NCBI RefSeq assembly: GCF_000208745.1
Contig: NC_030852.1
Span: forward strand, 2,139,525 to 2,203,524
Origin: Theobroma cacao
Taxonomy: Eukaryota; Streptophyta; Magnoliopsida; Malvales; Malvaceae
DNA: 64,000 nt
Direction: 5' to 3'
Shown in pieces: positions 24,501 through 36,783 of the stretch (position 1 is the stretch's first letter; each line of letters begins with the position of its first letter). The notes below the pieces were generated by a model. It worked only from the letters and a program-made list of their open reading frames with translations, ran no database searches and was not told the origin of the DNA. A program made the translations under genes and the position numbers.

Positions 24501-26752
24501 CCAGCAGCGCAACCATTGCCCAGCCTACAGCCTCTGGCCCTTTGACTCAAGCTTTACAGGGTTACAGTGCCCTTTAACTGGACAAAAAGAAATTAAATGC
24601 ATGCCACATATTCATGTAATTTAACAGTTTATGAATAAGAAGGTAACCTTTTTTTCATTTATTAATAATTAGAGATAAATACGAATTTTTCATTATACTA
24701 TGATTTAATGTTGAATTATATCATTTGTAATTTAACTGTGTTGATTTTTTTTCACCATAGTTTTGTTTTTGTTGATTTTTTAAAAAATAATTAATGATGA
24801 AGGAATATTATTTACCCAGTTTAATAGAATTTCAAGAAACATAAATTATGATGTGAAATTTCATAAACAAATATGTACATATGAAAATTATTGATAAATT
24901 AATTTTTTTTCCATTATTTTTCTGTTAGCATCATGAGTACTTGAGATAAAGTTAATGTGATTTTTACATGCACTATTTTGTTAATTTTGTTCCAAATTTG
25001 ATCCAAAGTAAATTTACAATGACAAAGTTCAAATCAATTCAAGTATAGTAATAAAATTCAGTATTAAATCACAGAACAATATGAGAAATTTGATATTTAT
25101 CCATAGAAATAATGATAATATTTACAAAAATCAAAACAAAATTTAAATTTAGACAGTGGAGATTTCTTTGTTTTTCTCTATTGATTTAAGAACAAAGAAT
25201 AGCGTAGATGGTACCATTTGTTTTAAGTTATATATTATGCACATATTATGTGAGGACTATCATTTATATATTTTTGTGACAAAAAAAAAACTAATAAGCT
25301 TATGATTTTTTTGACATTTAAGTTTTGATTTGTGAAAATTTTAGAGAGATCCGAATATTTGATTTAGAGATAAGTGTGTAAGTATTTCTTAACGTAAGGA
25401 TACAGGTCTATATTAATTTATTTTAAATGGTTGAGATTAAATTATAAAAACTTCTTAGATAACCACAAACATTATGTTCTCTTTTGCATTCAGATTATTA
25501 TAACAATATTTTCAGATCAATTTATTATAAAAAAATTGACCTTTTTACTTTAAATTATAATACTGATTAAAATATAAAAAACACTTCTTAAAAATTTTGA
25601 ATTTAGTACTTTATATATATAGAGAGAGATATATATATTTTAAAATTATTTTTAGTAAAGTATTTAAAATAATAAAGATAAAAAAAAAGTGAAATTGTGA
25701 TAATTTTTATAAGGCAAAACAAGTATTAATTTGTGGAGGACTTTATTTTCGCACATTCTTTTTCTTTTTTCATATAAATCAGTTACATTTACTAATATTA
25801 AAATATCAATAATATTTACATTAAAAAAATCAAAACATATGTGAAACTCGACTCATTAATTTTATAATTATTTATCATTAAGTGAGTTTTTAATCTCATA
25901 ATTAAACAATAATACTAAGAATACTTGCAGTCATGTAGAGTCATTTTTCTCTCTTATTAATACATACATACATATATAAATAATTTTTTCTTTTATGTTT
26001 TCCTTTTGATACATATTTTTGTTTTGTTTTAGCTTTTATAGTTATGTATTATTCGCCTTTATCTTCCATTTTTCGTTTTTTCCCTATTTTTGAACATACA
26101 AATCCAAGAAATTGGCAAATTGCACATTGATTTAATTCTAGAAAAGGACTTTTAATAGGAAGTTATTGAAGGTCTTGAACATATATATATAAATTTTGTT
26201 TAAATTTTGACTGATCTTTTGAGATCAATGTGAAAATTTAATAATTTACTAAATTTATAAGATAATACATTTAAAAAAAACACATACGTCTAATTTGATA
26301 TATAAATTAATAATCTCTTTATATATCAAAATTATATATACATAACTCATTTATAAGGTTTTTGTAAAATATGACTTCAACATTACTTATTTCTAAAAAT
26401 TTATGTCTTTACACCTCAACTTTTCTTAATGCATTAAAATGCTCTGATGTAGTGTTCTCGTATTGTAAAAAAAAATTATACAATGTGATTGCTGTAATTA
26501 TTGCATTGACTGTATGTTTGCACGAGACAAACTCCAATACCAAAGATGATGACAAACGAATGATTTATACATGAATTAAACATAAAAAAAAGCTTAATTG
26601 ATGTATAAATTAATAAATTATTAATTTATCAATTAAATAAAATCTTGATTAATTAATAAATTTTCATGGTCTCTAAGGTAATTTATAGAGATTTAATTAT
26701 ATTTCCATTTGAGAAATATTATAGGAATTCAAAGTCAAAGATTAAACTTTAA

Positions 26753-26783
<31 letters not shown>

Positions 26784-28696
26784 TTATATAGTCATGCATT
26801 TTTATATATTTTGTGATAATTTATAGTACAATAGAAATAACTTGCAATGCCATTTACATAGGACAAAACTTAGATAAATCATTGAAATTAATTTTCAATG
26901 ATTTTTTTTTCTTCAACGTCTTTGGTAACTCGTTTTGAAACCTATTAATAAAATATTCTAAAAAATACTTAAAAAATAATAAAAGTAGTGAAAGATATCC
27001 ATTAGTGACGTGTAAAAGAATAATATGAACCTTTCTATGCACACTTTCAACTCGTTTAGATTGATGATTGACATGAAGGGGTGACAAATGAGGAATAAAT
27101 TTCTAAAGTTTATCTTCTGCTTTGAACAACTCACATGATTTTTATTTAATTTCGTTTTTACATATCACAAGTAATTCATTTCGATTTGATCTCAACTATT
27201 AGAAAAAGTCCTTTAAAAAAAGAACGACAAGCGAATCCAACAGGTTGGTAGATTTTTTTTACAAATTTGACTTTTCAATATCCTGTAAACACGTATATAT
27301 ATCGAGAATCCAATCGATTGATAAATTTTCTTTTAAATTTGATCTTTTAATATTCTATGGACACGATAATTTTCAAGATTCTTCCTAGGAGCAGTACTTC
27401 TATTCTCTTAAGTGATATTATGATAATTTCATTCTCACGTACTATTTTATTGTAATTTAAATATTTTATTTTTTTATAATAAAAAGTTTGTTATTTTTTC
27501 TTTTTAATTTTCTCGTATTTACAAAAGGCTTTAATAATAACTAAACTAACAGTATTATATATTAATTGATTGAGAAATTAAAATAAATCATTATTTTGCT
27601 TTACCCATTTTACATTTCAAGATTTTATATAAGATTTAAAAGTAATTCCAGTAAATAATATCACCCAGCTATATGATTGTTTTTGTATTTTTATTTCAAT
27701 TACATTTAATAAAAAGCCAATTTAGAAATTCTCAACAACATATAATTATTTTTTATTGAGTTAGCATTAAAACAAAAAAAAAAAACTCACCCGGACCGAT
27801 AAAGAATTACGTAAATTATTCCATTTTAAGTTCAAATTTCATTTTATATAAGTATTTTCTAATTTTATGTTCATTGGATTTTTTCGACTCTTCGACTACG
27901 CGTTGATTTATTGATTTATTTTTTTAAAAGACATTTATATGTTAATTTATTTTTCTATAAAATTCTTTTATATTTCTTCTAATTTTTATATGTTTTATCA
28001 AATAACAAAGATTAAGATAAGGATGAATTAGCACATCAAACTTTTTCTTTTTAACTTTTGAATCCTCGTGCAAGTAGAACATAAAGAATTATTAGAGTTT
28101 GCTACCATGAAGGAAATATATTTATTGAAAAGGATATCAAAACTTGATAATTGGGAATAAGAAATTCTTAATTATTAATCTACCCTTAAATTATATGATT
28201 TTCTAGCCTTTTTTTTTGTCTAATTTTTTGCTTTTTTTTTCTTTTTTCTCCTCGCTTTTTTCCATAATTAACTTAATTTTTATTTTGCGTCATTCTTTCT
28301 TATTTTTTGAGCCAGTTAATTAATTGCATTAAAAAAAGAAAATTCCTTCGATATCTTCATAATTTCATGATACCTTAGTCTTTAAGAAAATTTAATTTTT
28401 TAAGCTAACTCTGACACATATCTAAAACAGCTAATAAAAATTAGAGAATATTTGCTTTAAAGCACAAAAAAAAAAATTCTGAATATTCTTTTTTAATTTT
28501 AAGCTAATTTAGTCTACGTAATAATGATAATCAGATCAGATTAAAACTACTGAAAAATAAAATTAGTTTTTTTTTTCTCAAGTAAATTCACCATATTACA
28601 ACGTGAAGAACAAGCTTCATGGAAAAAAAAAAAGAGAAAAAAAATCTAAGAACCTTCATGTATGGAATTTGGCTTCCAAGGTCAACTAATCGGATT
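21564..28696. other. Gene-free AT-rich stretch
   Basis: No credible gene on either strand in about 7 kb. A TA microsatellite lies near 26752-26784. Short GC-richer pieces (about 24480-24580) have no coding signature. A promoter or non-coding RNA could be hidden here but I see no evidence for one. Confidence 0.5.
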
Positions 28697-29056
28697 CTAC
28701 TCCTCCTCCTCCTCCTCCTCCTCCTCCTCCTCTGGCGCCGCATTCAAGTCCAAAACGCCACTCTCCTCCACGGCTTCCTTTGTCTTATTATCATTATCAT
28801 CAGCGATGCCATCCTTGGCGTCAGCATCGTCGTCGGCCAGCACCACTGCTCTTTCAGCCTCCACCGCCGCCCTCCACCCTTCCCCACTACCTTTCTCGAA
28901 ATATTTAACCACCACCCTCATCCTCCTCAATATTGCGAAAAACTCCTCCACCTCTTCCTCGCTTGCGTCCTCCTCCTTCCTTACCTTATTCTTCTTCTCA
29001 ATTACTACTCCCTCCATGCTTTCCTTCTCACTCCTTTTCCTTTTCTCCTTCTCCAT
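28697..29056 (-). CDS. NIMIN-like (NIM1/NPR1-interacting) protein with EAR motif
   Basis: An intact, intronless 119-codon ORF. Residues 1-30 are basic and Glu-rich; residues 34-55 read EEVEEFFAILRRMRVVVKYF, the short helical motif of the NIMIN family that contacts NPR1; the C-terminus has LDLNAAP (102-108), an EAR repressor motif of the DLNxxP type. NIMINs are small nuclear proteins, induced by salicylic acid, that bind NPR1 and dampen TGA-factor-driven defence genes. Length (about 100-140) and single-exon structure fit. The EAR motif is followed by a Glu-only tail (about 11 residues) made by a GAG microsatellite just before TAG; such a repeat is unstable. Plus-strand ORFs across the same interval (28619-29213) are Ser/Leu-rich shadows of these repeats. 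Family assignment rests on the motif pair, not on an alignment. Confidence 0.72.
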   Translation of the reverse strand: MEKEKRKRSEKESMEGVVIEKKNKVRKEEDASEEEVEEFFAILRRMRVVVKYFEKGSGEGWRAAVEAERAVVLADDDADAKDGIADDNDNKTKEAVEESGVLDLNAAPEEEEEEEEEEE

Positions 29057-29291
29057 ACTCCTAAAACTTTCACATACAAACTTCTTCTGCTTCTTCTTCT
29101 TCTTCTTCTTCCTCCTCCTCTTCTACTTCTTCTTTCTAATGCTAAACAAAACACAAAAAACAAAAAAAACCCCAAGAATTTTCTCTGATTTTGAGAGTGA
29201 TTTCTTATATTAAAACTGCCTTAGTGTCTACAACGCCATGACTAACACAACCCAAAGTCATACTTTAATATGGTTTGATTCTCTCTCCTTT

Positions 29292-29299
29292 TTTATATA
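29292..29299 (-). promoter_or_regulatory. TATA box of the NIMIN-like gene
   Basis: The minus strand reads GTATATAAAAAAG about 240 bases upstream of the start codon. It would give a leader of about 200 bases, rich in GAA on the coding strand. Confidence 0.6.
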
Positions 29300-29380
29300 C
29301 TTTTTTTTGTCTTTTATTTGTTGGTAATTGGTTTGATTTTTCTTTTCATTTTCATGGATGATATTCGTGGCGTTGATGAA

Positions 29381-29385
29381 TGACG
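29381..29385 (+). promoter_or_regulatory. TGACG (as-1-type half site) in the NIMIN promoter
   Basis: TGACGCAT lies about 85 bases upstream of the TATA box. TGA bZIP factors bind TGACG, and NIMIN genes are known salicylate/TGA targets, so the position is meaningful. A single half site is weak evidence alone. Confidence 0.4.
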
Positions 29386-29799
29386 CATGTATCATTGTCA
29401 TCATAGATGTTTAGTTTAAAAATAATTAATACAATTCTTTCTTATTTATATTTAATATATTATTGGTTACCATTTCATTAAAAATTTATATATTGACAAT
29501 GATTAAATACAAATTTTAATTTTTTTAATGTGATAAAAAGTGACATTTTATTGTTTTATAATAAACTTATTTTATAAAAAAATATTTTTGAATTAAAATT
29601 TCCATATTTTTAACGGCTGAGATGCATCCGTGAAAATTTTATATATAAAGTCTTGTACGTTTAATCATAGGTTTTCCAATTGCACCATTGTGTGTGGTTT
29701 TTTTAATTAATTTCTTGGTTGTTTGTATACGTATATGGCTCCATCTCATATGGAGGACGGTCGTTTTCAGCCGTTCGATTTTGAGGACGTTACGTGGGT

Positions 29800-29887
29800 G
29801 ACGTCATTAGAATTATGTAAGCACACGTTATAGGGGTTTCATGAGATGCTTGAAAGTTTAAAAAAAAGATCGGGATGTTACATGACG
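29800..29887. promoter_or_regulatory. Perfect TGACGTCA palindrome and further TGACG site
   Basis: TGACGTCA at 29800-29807 is the optimal TGA/CREB-type bZIP palindrome; a third TGACG lies at 29883-29887. Both are in a GC-richer patch (about 29740-30090) 500-600 bases upstream of the NIMIN TATA box. Confidence 0.4.
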
Positions 29888-30184
29888 CGTTATGTCGGTA
29901 ACGCGTTTGATCTGGGAAAGGGTTATTGGTGGGCCCAGTGGAATAGGGTGCCGCTGATGCGCGAGTGATGGACAAGCGAGGAGGAGGGATGGTATAATGT
30001 GGCGCTGAAGAAATGGCAATGTTTGTGTTTCTTTTCTGCGATGATTCGCGGAAGACTGAACCCTTCGCCCGCAGTGGGTGAGATTTTTTATTGGTGAAAA
30101 AAGGGAAATATTAAGGTGTAACTCAAGTGCAAGATTTTTTAGTGTACCTATGATCAAGAAATTTTATTGAGAATTTGGGATTAA

Positions 30185-30600
30185 TATTAATACTTTAAAT
30201 TGCATAATTTAATCAAAGTATTATTATAAAAAAATTTAAATAAGTTTTTGTTCTTTTATTACGTTAAATTAAATAATTATAATTTTATTTTGAATCAAAT
30301 AAATTTTTATAATTAATAGTTAATTAATTATTGTTAGTGAAAATGTCAATTGTGATTTTATGTCACATGGTGCTGACATGATATATCATAATATCATATA
30401 ATATGCTGACATAATCATGTGACTTTTTTTACAATTTACATTAATGTCATGTGATATAAAAAAAGTGATATTTTGATTAATAACAGTTAATAAATCGTTA
30501 GTTATAAAAATTCATTTAACCCAAAGTAAAAATATAAAAACTTTATTTAATATAATAAAAAAATAAAAATTTATTTAAATTTTCACAACTAAATTGTTTA
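30185..30600. mobile_element. Foldback MITE family, copy 3
   Basis: Carries both family arms: AAATAAGTTTTTGTTCTTTT on the left, then TTTTATTTTGAATCAAATAA; on the right TCGTTAGTTATAAAAATTCA and AAAATATAAAAACTTTATTT. The centre contains ATGTCACATG and CATGTGAC words, themselves inverted, and TGACATGATATATCATAATA. Outer ends near AATACTTTAAA and TTTAAACTAGTAT. Confidence 0.65.
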
Positions 30601-32917
30601 AACTAGTATGCATACTATTGTCATCTACACCAACAATTTAGGTGTTATTTGGCATGGTTTTTATTTCCTATTTTCTGTTTACATTTTCAATTTATGTCTT
30701 TTGATGATAGCATTGAAGTTTTGTGGAATGTATAACTGTATAAAGATTGTGGATAGGTGACAGTGCGAATAAGTTAGGTTGTTTAAGCTTCCATACCATT
30801 CTTTGTGAAAGAAAATGGCACTGTTATTCCTATGACTCACTTTTTACGCTTCATAGTACCCTTTTTTCTTCTAATTGTGCTTTGAGAATCAAGATTGGAA
30901 TATTTAAGAGAGATCATGCCTTCACCAAGCAAAATGGTAAATTGGTATTTTTTATAATAATTAAAAAATAAGTACACGCGTTCCCAACAATAGTTAAAAT
31001 TTGAAAATTTTGTTTTTGACTTTTGAAATAGAATGTTTTTGCGATTAAATATAAGTCAATGAATTTGAATCAATTTTACGATGCTTTCGTAACTTTCTAA
31101 GTAACAAAAGGTCCAAATTTTTTAAAACGGATACTTTTAATATGATTCATAATCTTAAACACTTACCCATCTGCTTTGAATTAAAGAGTCAAAGCCTACA
31201 CTTGAAAGCTAGACTTATTTTAAGTTAATAATCATTTGTAAATTGTAAGAGCTTGAATCCATAAAAAATAAATGCCTTTGTTTTTTTTTAAAAGAATCTT
31301 TACCATTAAGCTAAAAATTACTTACTTAAAGTGTTTATATTCAATAGAGAGAATAACTAAATAAATAAAACTAAGCAAAAGTTTAAACTTTAAAAGTAGT
31401 AAAACTTAAGGATGAGTAAATGAATTCTAACGTGGATATATAAATTTTTTTATTAGTATTTATAAATTTAGTATACGGATTATTTGAGCAAAATTTATAT
31501 ACATGATAATAAAATATTATTGTTTTAATTATTATGTTTAAAAAATTATAAAATTTAAAGTCAATCTTGAATTACACCAAATCATAAAATTGGTGTTGAA
31601 AAAATATCAATCGATTCACAATATGTGAACTTGACTTTATGATTATCTTATCAAACTATACGAAATTCTGACATATGATCAATCTATGCTCTTTATAAAT
31701 CAATCTTTTTGATTTTAAGATTGTCTTATCGACCTCTACCGAATTCTATTATTTAGTTTAACTTCAAAAGGGACAAAAAAAGAAGAAGAAGCAATTACTG
31801 TCATCATGCTGTTTTAGAATTTTTTTTAAAAATTTTGAACAAGAAATATTTAGATATTATTTTTTAAATAAAAAAATTATGTATTAATTAATAAATTAAA
31901 TATTCTAATGTACCATGCTGTTTTAAGATGCTTATTATTTGTATTTAATTTTGATTTGTTGATGACGATGATGATCAGCCACAACCGAAGGGTGGCTGGT
32001 GGGAGCTACCAAGAGTCTCGTCATGAGCACCAAAGAGGAGACATTCGGCCCGCCACTTGAACCAGTAGCTTTCAATTTCCCATGCTGGTTGGGCCCCATC
32101 TTTAAAGCTTCCTTTGACCATCAAATTGCTCTCTCAACTCTCAACTATGATTCCATCACGCCACGATTTTTGTTCCAACCAAAAAGAAAGAATCAAAATT
32201 AAGTCTAAATTAAAAATGTTATCCAATGTGAAATGGAAGTGTTTGTTGGTTCCCAAAATTATTGATTTATTTATATTATATTTTGTAATTCGTCTTAATT
32301 CATTTTAAAATAATTTTTATAATGATTTTTCGTTCATAAAATTAAAATAACTAGTTACAATTTAATTAGCGATTAATGATTGATACAAGATTTTAAACAA
32401 AAATAAATTTATATATATTAAATTATATATATATAATAATAAAAAAATTAATATTTAAATTAAAAAATAACAACCATCACCCTACCTCCACTTTCGATCT
32501 GCCCTTATTAACGATAACTTTCGTCTCAACAACCCAACTTGAAAATTACTTAATTTATAACAATTTAAATACAACAACCAAGAAAGTGTGGAAAGCAAAA
32601 GTAACAATCTAAATTGTTTGCTCATCACTTTCCCAACTATGTATTTCCAACACGAGAGTCACACTTCCATGGAAATCATATTTTCTTAGAAGTAGAAGGG
32701 AAGACTGGAAAAACTTTGGTCTAAAATAGCAAGAAGGCAAATCGCATTTGACTATTTGATTTAAAAAACCTAGTGATGTTTCATAGATTCTCGACAGATA
32801 TTGGAGCAATCATATTCTAAGTTTTAATTGTTTACCATGATATAAATTAACAAAGCATTGTCTTTATTTTTTTCAATAATGAGAAACACCGATCAAATTG
32901 TTGGTTGCACTTGAGCA

Positions 32918-32995
32918 TATGACTCATTGATTGATACATGATATTTTACTTAAAGAGTAGGGTTCGAATCCTTTTTATTCAATTATTAAAAAAAA
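32918..32995 (+). repeat. SINE-like repeat, copy 2, with exact B box
   Basis: GGTTCGAATCC at about 32958-32968 equals the RNA polymerase III B-box consensus, preceded at about the right distance by GACTCATTGATTGATACATG (possible degenerate A box) and followed by a T-rich piece and a run of A. The T-stem pairing is poor, so it is not a functional tRNA gene. Similar to 9283-9375. Confidence 0.5.
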
Positions 32996-33134
32996 ATCAA
33001 GTTATTGGTCAAAATAAACAAAAAAAAAATGGTAGTCAAAATGATTGAATTTCTCATTAATTAGTACATCTCAGACTTCTCAACTCTCACACGTGATAAA
33101 TGATAGACACTTTGTTCTTGAAAATAGACATAAT

Positions 33135-33575
33135 ATTTAAAAAAACTACTAAGTTGTTAAAACAAATTTAAATAATTTTTATTTTTTATTATATTAGTTA
33201 AATTTTTATATTTTTATTTTGAATTAATTAAGTTTATAATTAAGAGTTGACTGCTTGTTAACAATTAAAATACCAATTCTCATTTTATATTCATGTGATA
33301 TTGATATGAATAGGAAAAAATTTTACGTGTCATGTTACTATATCACATTAGTATATTAAGTTATTATCCATTATGATATGTCAACATGTCACATTAATAT
33401 CATGTGACATAAAATGATAAATAATATTTTAATTAATAATAATTAATCAACCGTTAGCTATAAAGATTTATTTAATTCAAAATAAAAATATAAATATTTG
33501 ATTGAATGCAATAAAAAAATAAAAATTGATTTGAATATTTCTAAATAGTTTGAAAATCTATTTTTAAGAACTATA
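33135..33575. mobile_element. Foldback MITE family, copy 4
   Basis: Closest to copy 3. Left arm has TTTTTATATTTTTATTTTGA; right arm has CAACCGTTAGCTATAAAGAT and CAAAATAAAAATATAAATAT, nearly its reverse complement. Centre with TGACATAAAATGATAAATAA and ATATGTCAACATGTCACATT. Outer ends near AATATTTAAAAAAACTACTA and AAATAGTTTGAAAATCT. Confidence 0.65.
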
Positions 33576-34405
33576 CCTTGCAAATATAATTTTCCTTTTG
33601 GGTGCATATTAGTATTTCCTTTTTGAGAAATAAAACCATAAGTATTTCATCGATTTATTAGAATGAACATTAAATCGATCAAACCAAGATATCTAGAAAG
33701 AAACTACTATGATGAAAAGAAGATGAGTTAGATGAAAAACACGGCATCGTATATGATATGTTTGATCTTCAAAATATTTAATTTATCCCGTGAATATTAG
33801 AGTTAATAACAAGAGTTTCACATGATTAGATAAAGACCGTATGAACCCTTTGAATTATGAAAAAAATATTAATATTAATATAAAAAAATTAAATTATTTA
33901 AAAAATTATACACTATCAATACATAAACAAATTTAAATAATAAACACATGTTAATTGAATTATATAAAACAAATCATTAACTTAAAACATAATTATTGAT
34001 ATGTGAGGATTTCTCTAAAAATTCATAATTACTTGAATGGAAAATTTTATAAATTTTAATCAGGCAAAGGTCAACCGACAATCTTCCATTGACAGCCATG
34101 GAATTTATAAAATATAATAATTAATTTGTGTGGAAGAAACTGGCTGGCTTTATTGAGGTTGTAGTGGAGAGAGGTTGACTTGTGATAAAAGTCACGTGTA
34201 AAATAAGTAGTCCGTGGAAATTGGGCTTAGTATTAAAAATTTGACGGTCAATTAGGTTCAATTACCATTGGACCCCAAAATTGGAGTTGGAACTTGGAAG
34301 TCAATGGGCTAAAGGAAAACAAAAGCCTTAACGCTTGGTTTGCAAAGCTTCGTCAAGTTGCCCAATATAGAAGCGGGAGACAGACTAATTATTGGTAGTT
34401 TGGTA

Positions 34406-34431
34406 CTAGAGCGGTGCCATGCTTTGCATGG
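34406..34431 (-). mobile_element. Possible Helitron 3' terminus
   Basis: On the minus strand a hairpin (6-bp stem CCATGC, 3-base loop, 34417-34431) is followed by 7 bases, CTAG (34406-34409) and then T. This fits a Helitron 3' end inserted at an AT site, but the stem is short and I cannot find the matching 5' TC end, so it may be chance. Confidence 0.35.
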
Positions 34432-35334
34432 GTGTCGTTTTTTTTTTATAAAAAAATAATTTTAAATAATATAATATTATAAATAAAATAAAAATAATAA
34501 AAGAGTAATTTTAAATTTGAAAAAAATTATCTATAATAGTAATAATAATAAATTAAAGATAATTAATTTTAAATNAAATTAAAGATTAATTATTTTAAAA
34601 TATCGATATTTTAAAAATATTTTCCCATGTCTTACTAAGTAAAACTTTTTATTTAAATAATTTTTAGTTTTTAAAAACATTGATTTTTATATCTTAATCA
34701 ATGTTAATATTAATTAATGATATTTTGTTAATTAGGATGATTCTAATAGTGAAATAAAATTAAAATTAAGAAAATTTAGTATATTGAAAATCATTATTCA
34801 TAAGCTACATAATTTATATGGGTAGCCAAATAAAAAAAAAAGCTACATAATTTATATAATAAAATTATTAAAATAAATGAATATTTTTTTAAAGTCAAAA
34901 TAAAATGAATATTAATTACACTTATTAAAATTTTCTTAATTTTAAGGATGAAGTTTTGTAAATTATCTTCAATTTTAATTACTACCTTTTTAAGTTATGA
35001 CTTTGTAATTATTTAGAATTAATCCACCTTGTGAAAATAATTTTGGGATCCCCCAATAATTTTAGTAAGTCATTACTAATTTTATTCAATTAATTGTTTT
35101 ATTTTTTTATTACTTATAAAAAAATAGTTTCATTTTTTTATTCTTATCCTTTTTAAAGTAATTTCATAAATTTAATTCATGCATAAAAAAATTTATATAA
35201 GTAAAATAAATTGGATAAGCCTAAAGTTGAATCGGTTTAGGCTTAAGTGAATCTGACCCACCTCTTCTTTTTCTTCTTTTTGTATCCATAAAATGACATA
35301 GCTTGGGTTTTCTTATAAAATCTTAACCTAACCT

Positions 35335-36201
35335 TAGCGGGCCACCCCTTTTTCTCAACATGACCCTATTGGTTACAGGCCTTACACTTAACGTTTGGCT
35401 TGTACAAGTAGTATCACTTTGTGTGATTTGTTTTCTTGCAATATGAACAGGGAGGAAACTCTATTTTTTGTTCCCTTTTTTTCCTATCCCTATTTTTCTT
35501 CTTTTTTTCTTTTTTGTCATTTCCAGATTTCTTCTGGCCACCACTATTTTTTTTTTTTTGCATACTTGGTCACTAAGGCTGCCTCAACATGAGTTTCTTG
35601 CCTTAATGCCCTTCTTTGTTCTTGAGCTTGAAGGGCATTCAACAACTCAGTTGTAGAAATAGCTCCTAGATCACTAAAATCCTTTAGGGAAGATATTTTC
35701 CCTTTAAATTTCTCTGGCAAACTAATTAGCAGCTTATTTACTATCATTTTCTCAAACACATTCTCACCAAAAAGCCTTAACCTATTCACAACCTTAAAAA
35801 CTTTTTTAGAACAATCTTGGACTAGTTCATCATCCCCCATTTTCAGTTCAAACTCCCTCAGAGATTCAGAGCTTGAAAGTGTCTAGTTTTATCACTCCCA
35901 TGAAATTTTTCTTTCAATTTATCTCAAGGCTTTATAGTTCATGATTCTAGTAAAAATGGAATCTGAAACAACTGAATGAAAACATGAAAAGGATTTGTAC
36001 CTTTTAGCAACCTCCTCATTATATTGCTTGAGCTGAGTGATGGTTGGATTAGTTACCCTTAACACAGGGGGATCTCCACCAGATTGATGATCTCCTATAA
36101 GTCAAGCTCTCAGATAAGCTAGCATCTTGATCACCCAAATGGGATAATTTTGACCTGAAAAAAATTGGAGGAGCAGTAACATTGAAGCTTGAAGACACCA
36201 T
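35335..36201 (-). pseudogene. copia gag (UBN2 type), broken
   Basis: A start codon at 36201 (MVSSSFNV) is followed, after a frameshift, by GQNYPIWVIKMLAYL, the N-terminal gag signature. Further along come NPTITQLKQYNEEVAKRY and, in an open stretch at 35840-35544, FGENVFEKMIVNKLLISLPE and LQAQEQRR, characteristic of UBN2 gag. A CCHC zinc knuckle remnant (CSYCKKTNH, then CKACNQ and GHVEK) lies at about 35340-35455 with stops inside it. The sequence loses similarity right after GHVEK, near 35330, which is one edge of the insert. Confidence 0.75.
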
Positions 36202-36305
36202 TGAAGAAATAAACAGAGCAAAGAAAACACAACAGTGAGATGAGACCCAGAATAGATAAAAAATTCATACTAAAGCATTTTACAATCCCTTAACACCATT
36301 GAGAA

Positions 36306-36317
36306 GCTTTGATACCA
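36306..36317 (-). other. Retrotransposon primer binding site
   Basis: The minus strand reads TGGTATCAAAGC immediately after the LTR end, complementary to the 3' end of initiator Met tRNA, the usual primer of plant copia elements. One or two positions differ from the consensus. Confidence 0.8.
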
Positions 36318-36783
36318 TGATAAAATATATTAAAATTTAATAAAGGAATGAAACTTTCATCAAAGAAGAAGAACTAAAGAAGAACCAGAGAGGATTTTTT
36401 TGGAAAGGAGATAACTTTTATAACAAAAAAATGCCTTTTTATATGAAAGCCAATTTACAGGAGCAAAAACGACATAGTAGCAAGATAACAATCTACATTA
36501 AAAATAGAAATAGAACGTGAAAATAGCTGCTAGAATATTGCTATTTCCAACATGCAACAAACCAGTGGTTTGAGGCCACTTGGCATTTACAATCTCAAGG
36601 CAAGAAAGAAAAAAACAACCATAGTTGGAAAATAAAGCAAATGACATAGCAAGCATGTGTCTAACATGACTCAAAACAAAAATGAAAAAACAAGCATGTG
36701 ATAGGCACATGCCTTGTCACTTTACCAACAAAAATTAAACATCTGTCGTGCCAAACTCAGTAACACAAGTCTTCATTCTAACA
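36318..36783 (-). repeat. copia LTR, 466 bp
   Basis: Starts TGTTAGAATG (36783) and ends TTTTATCA (36318), with TG...CA ends. The RNase H stop codon TAG lies in the first bases of the LTR and the primer site follows the last, so both boundaries are well placed. It is the only LTR of this element in the window. Confidence 0.8.

Larger units (their letters stand above)
30160..35329. other. Gene-free stretch with dispersed repeats
   Basis: No credible gene. MITE copies 3 and 4, a SINE-like copy and a Helitron-type end are listed separately. A GC-richer piece at about 31965-32190 has a 67-codon ORF without family signature. One ambiguous base lies at 34575. A 9-bp inverted repeat (AAGCCTAAA) is at 35217-35244. 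Confidence 0.5.

Noticed and set aside
28619..29213. Plus-strand ORFs of 183-189 codons, Leu- or Ser-rich
   Set aside because: They are antisense shadows of the NIMIN-like gene and of CTC/CTT repeats; the homopolymeric composition comes from those repeats.
35217..35244. 9-bp inverted repeat AAGCCTAAA next to the copia edge
   Set aside because: Considered as a terminator or element end, but there is no target duplication or matching partner at the other edge.
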